Assembly: GCA_041483455.1 (NCBI GenBank)
Contig: JBGPFS010000100.1
Coordinates: forward strand, 1-8,436
Origin: JBGPFS01 sp041483455
Lineage (GTDB): Bacteria; Chloroflexota; Limnocylindria; Limnocylindrales; CSP1-4
Reading direction: 5' to 3'
DNA: 8,436 nt
Part shown: positions 6,259 through 8,436 of the stretch, one piece after another
Layout of the letters: every line of letters starts with the position of its first letter
Numbering within the stretch: the first letter of the stretch is position 1
Made by a program: the position numbers and the translations under genes
Notes under the pieces: generated by a model
The model's database searches: none
The model's input: the letters and a program-made list of their open reading frames with translations, nothing else
What the model was told of the DNA's origin: nothing

Positions 6259-7277
6259 TGTCGGACCCGAGCTCGGTCGTGCCCGGTGCTGACGCGATCC
6301 TCCATGCCCGCAAGGTCACCAAGGCCTTCGGCGGCCTCGTCGCGGTCAAGGAGGTCGATCTCGAGATCCCGCGTGGGGCGATCATCAGCCTGATCGGGCC
6401 GAACGGGGCGGGCAAGACGACCTTGTTCAACGTCATCGCCGGGATCCTCGATCCGACCTCCGGGGCAGTCGAGTTCCAGGGCAATCGGGTGGTCGCTCGG
6501 CCCGTCCGGGCCTGGCTCGAGCCGGTCATCTGGACCTTGCCGGCGTTCCTCGTCGGCATCCTGGCCGTGATCGTCAACCAGGTCACCGCCTCGGCCGCGG
6601 CGGCGGCGCTGACCGTCCTGGCCGCGATCTTCCTGCTCGTCGTGATGCTCCTGGCCGCGATCGTCCGACCGCGCTGGTACCTGGATCTCCTTCTGCGGGC
6701 CGGCGTCTTCCGGAGCGCGCGCCCGAACGACATGGTCAAGGCCGGGATCGGGCGGACGTTCCAGAACATCCGGCTCTTCGCGAACATGACCGCCCTCGAG
6801 AACGTCCAGGTCGGGATGCACCTCAAGCTGCGGGCGAATGCCGCCGATGCGCTGTTCAGCACGCCACGGGCCCGGGCCGAGGAGAAGGCGGCAGAAACCC
6901 GGGCGCGCCACTTCCTCGAGGTCGTCGGACTCAAGGGCCACGGAGGCGAGCTGGCGAAGAACCTGCCCTACGGCGATCAGCGGCGTCTCGAGGTCGCCCG
7001 GGCCCTGGCGAGCGAGCCGGCCCTGATGCTCCTCGACGAGCCGACCGCCGGGATGAACCCGCGGGAGACGCTCGAGATGACCCAGCTGATCGACCGCCTC
7101 CGGCACGATCTCGGGATCTCGTTCCTGCTGATCGAGCACGACATGAAGGTGGTCATGGGCATCAGCGACCGGGTCACGGTGCTCGATCATGGGGAGAGGA
7201 TCGCCGAGGGGACGCCCGACGAGGTTCGGGCCGACCCACGCGTCATCGAAGCCTATCTCGGGAAGCCCGCCGCGTGA
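6258..7277 (+). CDS. livG: Liv-type ABC transporter ATP-binding protein LivG with inserted membrane hairpin
   Basis: 339 aa against the usual ~255-260. ABC ATPase motifs are complete: Walker A GPNGAGKT at 47-54, Q-loop in GRTFQNIRLF with Q169, signature LPYGDQRRLE from 236 (LivG proteins normally have a YGxQRRLE form rather than LSGGQ), Walker B LMLLDEPTAG with D260 and E261, and H-loop H294 in IEHDMKVV. The C-terminus GTPDEVRADPRVIEAYLG is the LivG-type tail (BCA_ABC_TP_C). The extra length is one block, about residues 79-155, containing two hydrophobic helices. All catalytic residues remain, so the protein is probably an active ATPase. It should pair with LivF and energise import through LivH/LivM. 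Start ATG overlaps the livM stop by 1 nt; it is not preceded by a clear Shine-Dalgarno, consistent with translational coupling. Confidence 0.92.
   Translation: MSDPSSVVPGADAILHARKVTKAFGGLVAVKEVDLEIPRGAIISLIGPNGAGKTTLFNVIAGILDPTSGAVEFQGNRVVARPVRAWLEPVIWTLPAFLVGILAVIVNQVTASAAAAALTVLAAIFLLVVMLLAAIVRPRWYLDLLLRAGVFRSARPNDMVKAGIGRTFQNIRLFANMTALENVQVGMHLKLRANAADALFSTPRARAEEKAAETRARHFLEVVGLKGHGGELAKNLPYGDQRRLEVARALASEPALMLLDEPTAGMNPRETLEMTQLIDRLRHDLGISFLLIEHDMKVVMGISDRVTVLDHGERIAEGTPDEVRADPRVIEAYLGKPAA
6492..6722 (+). other. In-frame insertion in livG encoding two transmembrane-like helices
   Basis: Residues about 79-155 of LivG. Helix 1 covers about 88-107 (contains WTLPAFLVGILAVIV), a short polar turn NQVTAS follows, and helix 2 covers about 113-136 (contains LTVLAAIFLLVVMLLAAIV). 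Arginines flank both ends: R81/R84 before helix 1 and R137/R139 after helix 2. By the positive-inside rule both ends face the cytoplasm and the short turn faces out, exactly what a soluble ATPase with a membrane hairpin would need. The block replaces the short stretch that normally links the GxVxFxG strand to the Q-loop; the sequence after it (RPNDMVKAGIGRTFQN) returns to the LivG pattern. Base composition and codon use look like the rest of the gene. Confidence 0.85.
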
Positions 7278-8017
7278 GCGGGGTGACGAGCACCGCCGTC
7301 GCCGGCGAGATGCTGCTCGAGCTGACCGACGTCCACTCCTACTACGGCCAGATCCACGCCCTGCAGGGGGTCTCGCTGGAGATCCGCCGGGGCGAGATCG
7401 TCACGCTCATCGGGGCGAACGGGGCGGGCAAGACGACGACGCTCAAGACGATCTCGGGGCTCCTCCACGCGCGCCAGGGCAGTGTTCGATTCGGGGGCCG
7501 CGACATCACGAAGACGCCCGCCCACGAGCTCGTCCGGGCCGGGATCGGGCATGCCCCGGAAGGTCGGCGGATCTTCTCCCGGCTGACCGTTCTCGAGAAC
7601 CTCCAGATGGGCGCCTTCACCCGTCCGCGCGACCAGATGCAGGAGGATCTCGACCACGTCTTCGAGCTCTTCCCGCGACTCCGGGAACGGACCGGCCAGC
7701 GCGGCGGGTCGCTCTCCGGCGGCGAGCAGCAGATGCTCGCCATCGGGCGGGCCTTGATGGCTCGACCGCACGTGCTCCTGCTCGACGAGCCCTCGCTCGG
7801 TCTCTCGCCGATCCTCGTCCAGCAGATCTTCTCGATCATCCAGGAGATCAACGCGAGAGGCACGACGATCCTGCTCGTCGAGCAGAACGCCCTGCAGGCA
7901 CTGATGGTCGCCCAGCGCGGCTACGTCCTCCAGACGGGCCAGGTCGCACTGTCGGGGCCGTCGGCCGAACTGCGCGAGAACGAGATGGTCCGCAAGGCCT
8001 ATCTCGGCGAGGACTAG
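7274..8017 (+). CDS. livF: Liv-type ABC transporter ATP-binding protein LivF
   Basis: 247 aa from GTG 7274, overlapping the livG stop by 4 nt (GTGA). An in-frame ATG at 7310 (MLLELTDVHSYYG) is an alternative start and would remove 12 residues that lie outside the ATPase fold; coupling favours the GTG. Motifs: Walker A GANGAGKT at 47-54, HAPEGRRIFSRLTVLENL in place of a standard Q-loop as is normal for LivF, signature LSGGEQQM at 147-154, Walker B VLLLDEPSLG with D171 and E172, and LLVEQNA, where LivF proteins characteristically have Gln instead of the H-loop His. The end RGYVLQTGQVALSG and AYLGED is typical LivF. Normal length, with no insertion like that of its partner LivG. Last gene of the operon. 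Confidence 0.94.
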   Translation: MSGVTSTAVAGEMLLELTDVHSYYGQIHALQGVSLEIRRGEIVTLIGANGAGKTTTLKTISGLLHARQGSVRFGGRDITKTPAHELVRAGIGHAPEGRRIFSRLTVLENLQMGAFTRPRDQMQEDLDHVFELFPRLRERTGQRGGSLSGGEQQMLAIGRALMARPHVLLLDEPSLGLSPILVQQIFSIIQEINARGTTILLVEQNALQALMVAQRGYVLQTGQVALSGPSAELRENEMVRKAYLGED

Positions 8018-8033
8018 CCCGGTCCGATCCGGG
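8018..8033 (+). terminator. Weak possible hairpin after livF
   Basis: CCCGG (8018-8022) and CCGGG (8029-8033) flank a 6-nt loop directly after the livF stop, in the 48-bp gap between convergent genes. The stem is only 5 bp and no T-run follows, so this is a weak candidate. Confidence 0.2.
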
Positions 8034-8065
8034 GCGAGGCCCTGGCCGTCGATCTCGGTGCCGGG

Positions 8066-8436
8066 TCAGCGCCGGGCGGGTTCCCGGCCGATCGTCCAGG
8101 CGGCGCGGGCGATGATGATCAGGCCGATCCCGGCCAGCCACGTCCCGGGCGCCCGGTCCGGCCGCAGGCCGGCGAGCTCCGCCTGCGTCGCGAACGACAG
8201 GACCGCGTAGCCGAAAGCGAGCAGGCCCAGCACGGCCAGCAGGCCGAACGAGAGCGGCCGATCGAGCGCGACCGGCTTGTCGCCCGCGGCGTACGGCAGG
8301 GCGACGAGGGCGAGCACGGCCAGCGCCACCACGAAGACGACGATCGCTCCGCTGTTCCCGCACAGCCCGGAGAAGGCGTTGCAGGCGATGACCGGCAGCC
8401 CGGCCGGGTCGCCCCCGGCCGTATACCACGGCAGGA
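8066..8436 (-). CDS. C-terminal part of an unrecognised membrane protein, 5' end outside window
   Basis: The frame is open from the right edge to TGA at 8068-8066, giving at least 122 residues; the start lies beyond the window, although a GTG at 8332 would allow an 88-aa internal start. The visible protein begins LPWYTAGGDPAGLPVIACNA, has a Gly/Cys-containing polar stretch (CNAFSGLCGNSGA), then hydrophobic segments IVVFVVALAVLALVALPYAA, LLAVLGLLAFGYAVLSF and WLAGIGLIIIARAAW, ending GREPARR. Three likely membrane helices with a basic C-terminus. I do not recognise the family. It is convergent with livF at 48 bp and probably unrelated to the transporter. Confidence 0.6.
   Translation of the reverse strand, partial: LPWYTAGGDPAGLPVIACNAFSGLCGNSGAIVVFVVALAVLALVALPYAAGDKPVALDRPLSFGLLAVLGLLAFGYAVLSFATQAELAGLRPDRAPGTWLAGIGLIIIARAAWTIGREPARR

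Noticed and set aside
6120..7190. 356-codon open frame antisense to livG
   Set aside because: Shadow of livG; low-complexity Asp/Arg/Glu-rich translation with no domain.
6258..7277. livG as a frameshifted or misassembled gene, or a LivM-LivG fusion
   Set aside because: The insertion is in frame, the composition is continuous, and the LivG pattern resumes precisely at the Q-loop. LivM is complete and separate upstream.

Overview
The window is very GC-rich (by eye roughly 70%), with GTG, TTG and ATG starts and almost no intergenic space inside its main operon. Protein style (Arg/Ala/Gly-rich, LabA-type NYN protein with a long RG-rich tail, lipoprotein amino-acid binding protein) suggests a GC-rich bacterium such as a Chloroflexota (Limnocylindria-like) or an actinobacterium. 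This is inference only; no rRNA or other marker gene is present.

Left part (1-2272, minus strand): a GNAT-family acetyltransferase (1802-2272) followed 61 bp downstream by a NYN-domain (LabA/DUF88-type) protein (1740 down to and past the left edge). The NYN protein has a normal N-terminal nuclease-like domain of about 160 residues, then at least 420 residues of low-complexity, Arg-Gly-rich, acidic and Pro-Ala-rich sequence. Its DNA carries in-frame hexanucleotide repeats and a 90-bp-spaced direct repeat.

Middle (2273-2704): a divergent intergenic region. It holds one AT-rich island that looks like a promoter, and a roughly 245-nt putative leader with two inverted repeats ahead of the transporter operon.

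Right part (2705-8017, plus strand): a complete five-gene Liv/HAAT-type ABC importer operon in the order livK (lipoprotein binding protein), livH and livM (permeases), livG and livF (ATPases). A perfect 17-bp stem-loop separates livK from livH; the other genes overlap by 1-4 nt and are probably translationally coupled. LivK would capture a branched-chain or related amino acid outside the membrane, LivH/LivM form the channel, and LivG/LivF hydrolyse ATP. The exact substrate cannot be read from the sequence.

The main oddity is LivG. Between the strand after Walker A and the Q-loop it has an in-frame insertion of about 75 residues made of two strongly hydrophobic helices flanked by arginines, apparently a membrane hairpin built into a normally soluble ATPase subunit. 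A second oddity is a 54-bp tandem duplication covering the livH end/livM start, which copied the translation-start region and lengthened the LivM N-terminus.

Right edge (8066-8436, minus strand): the C-terminal part of an unrecognised small membrane protein, convergent with livF. No tRNA, rRNA, CRISPR array, transposase or integrase was seen.
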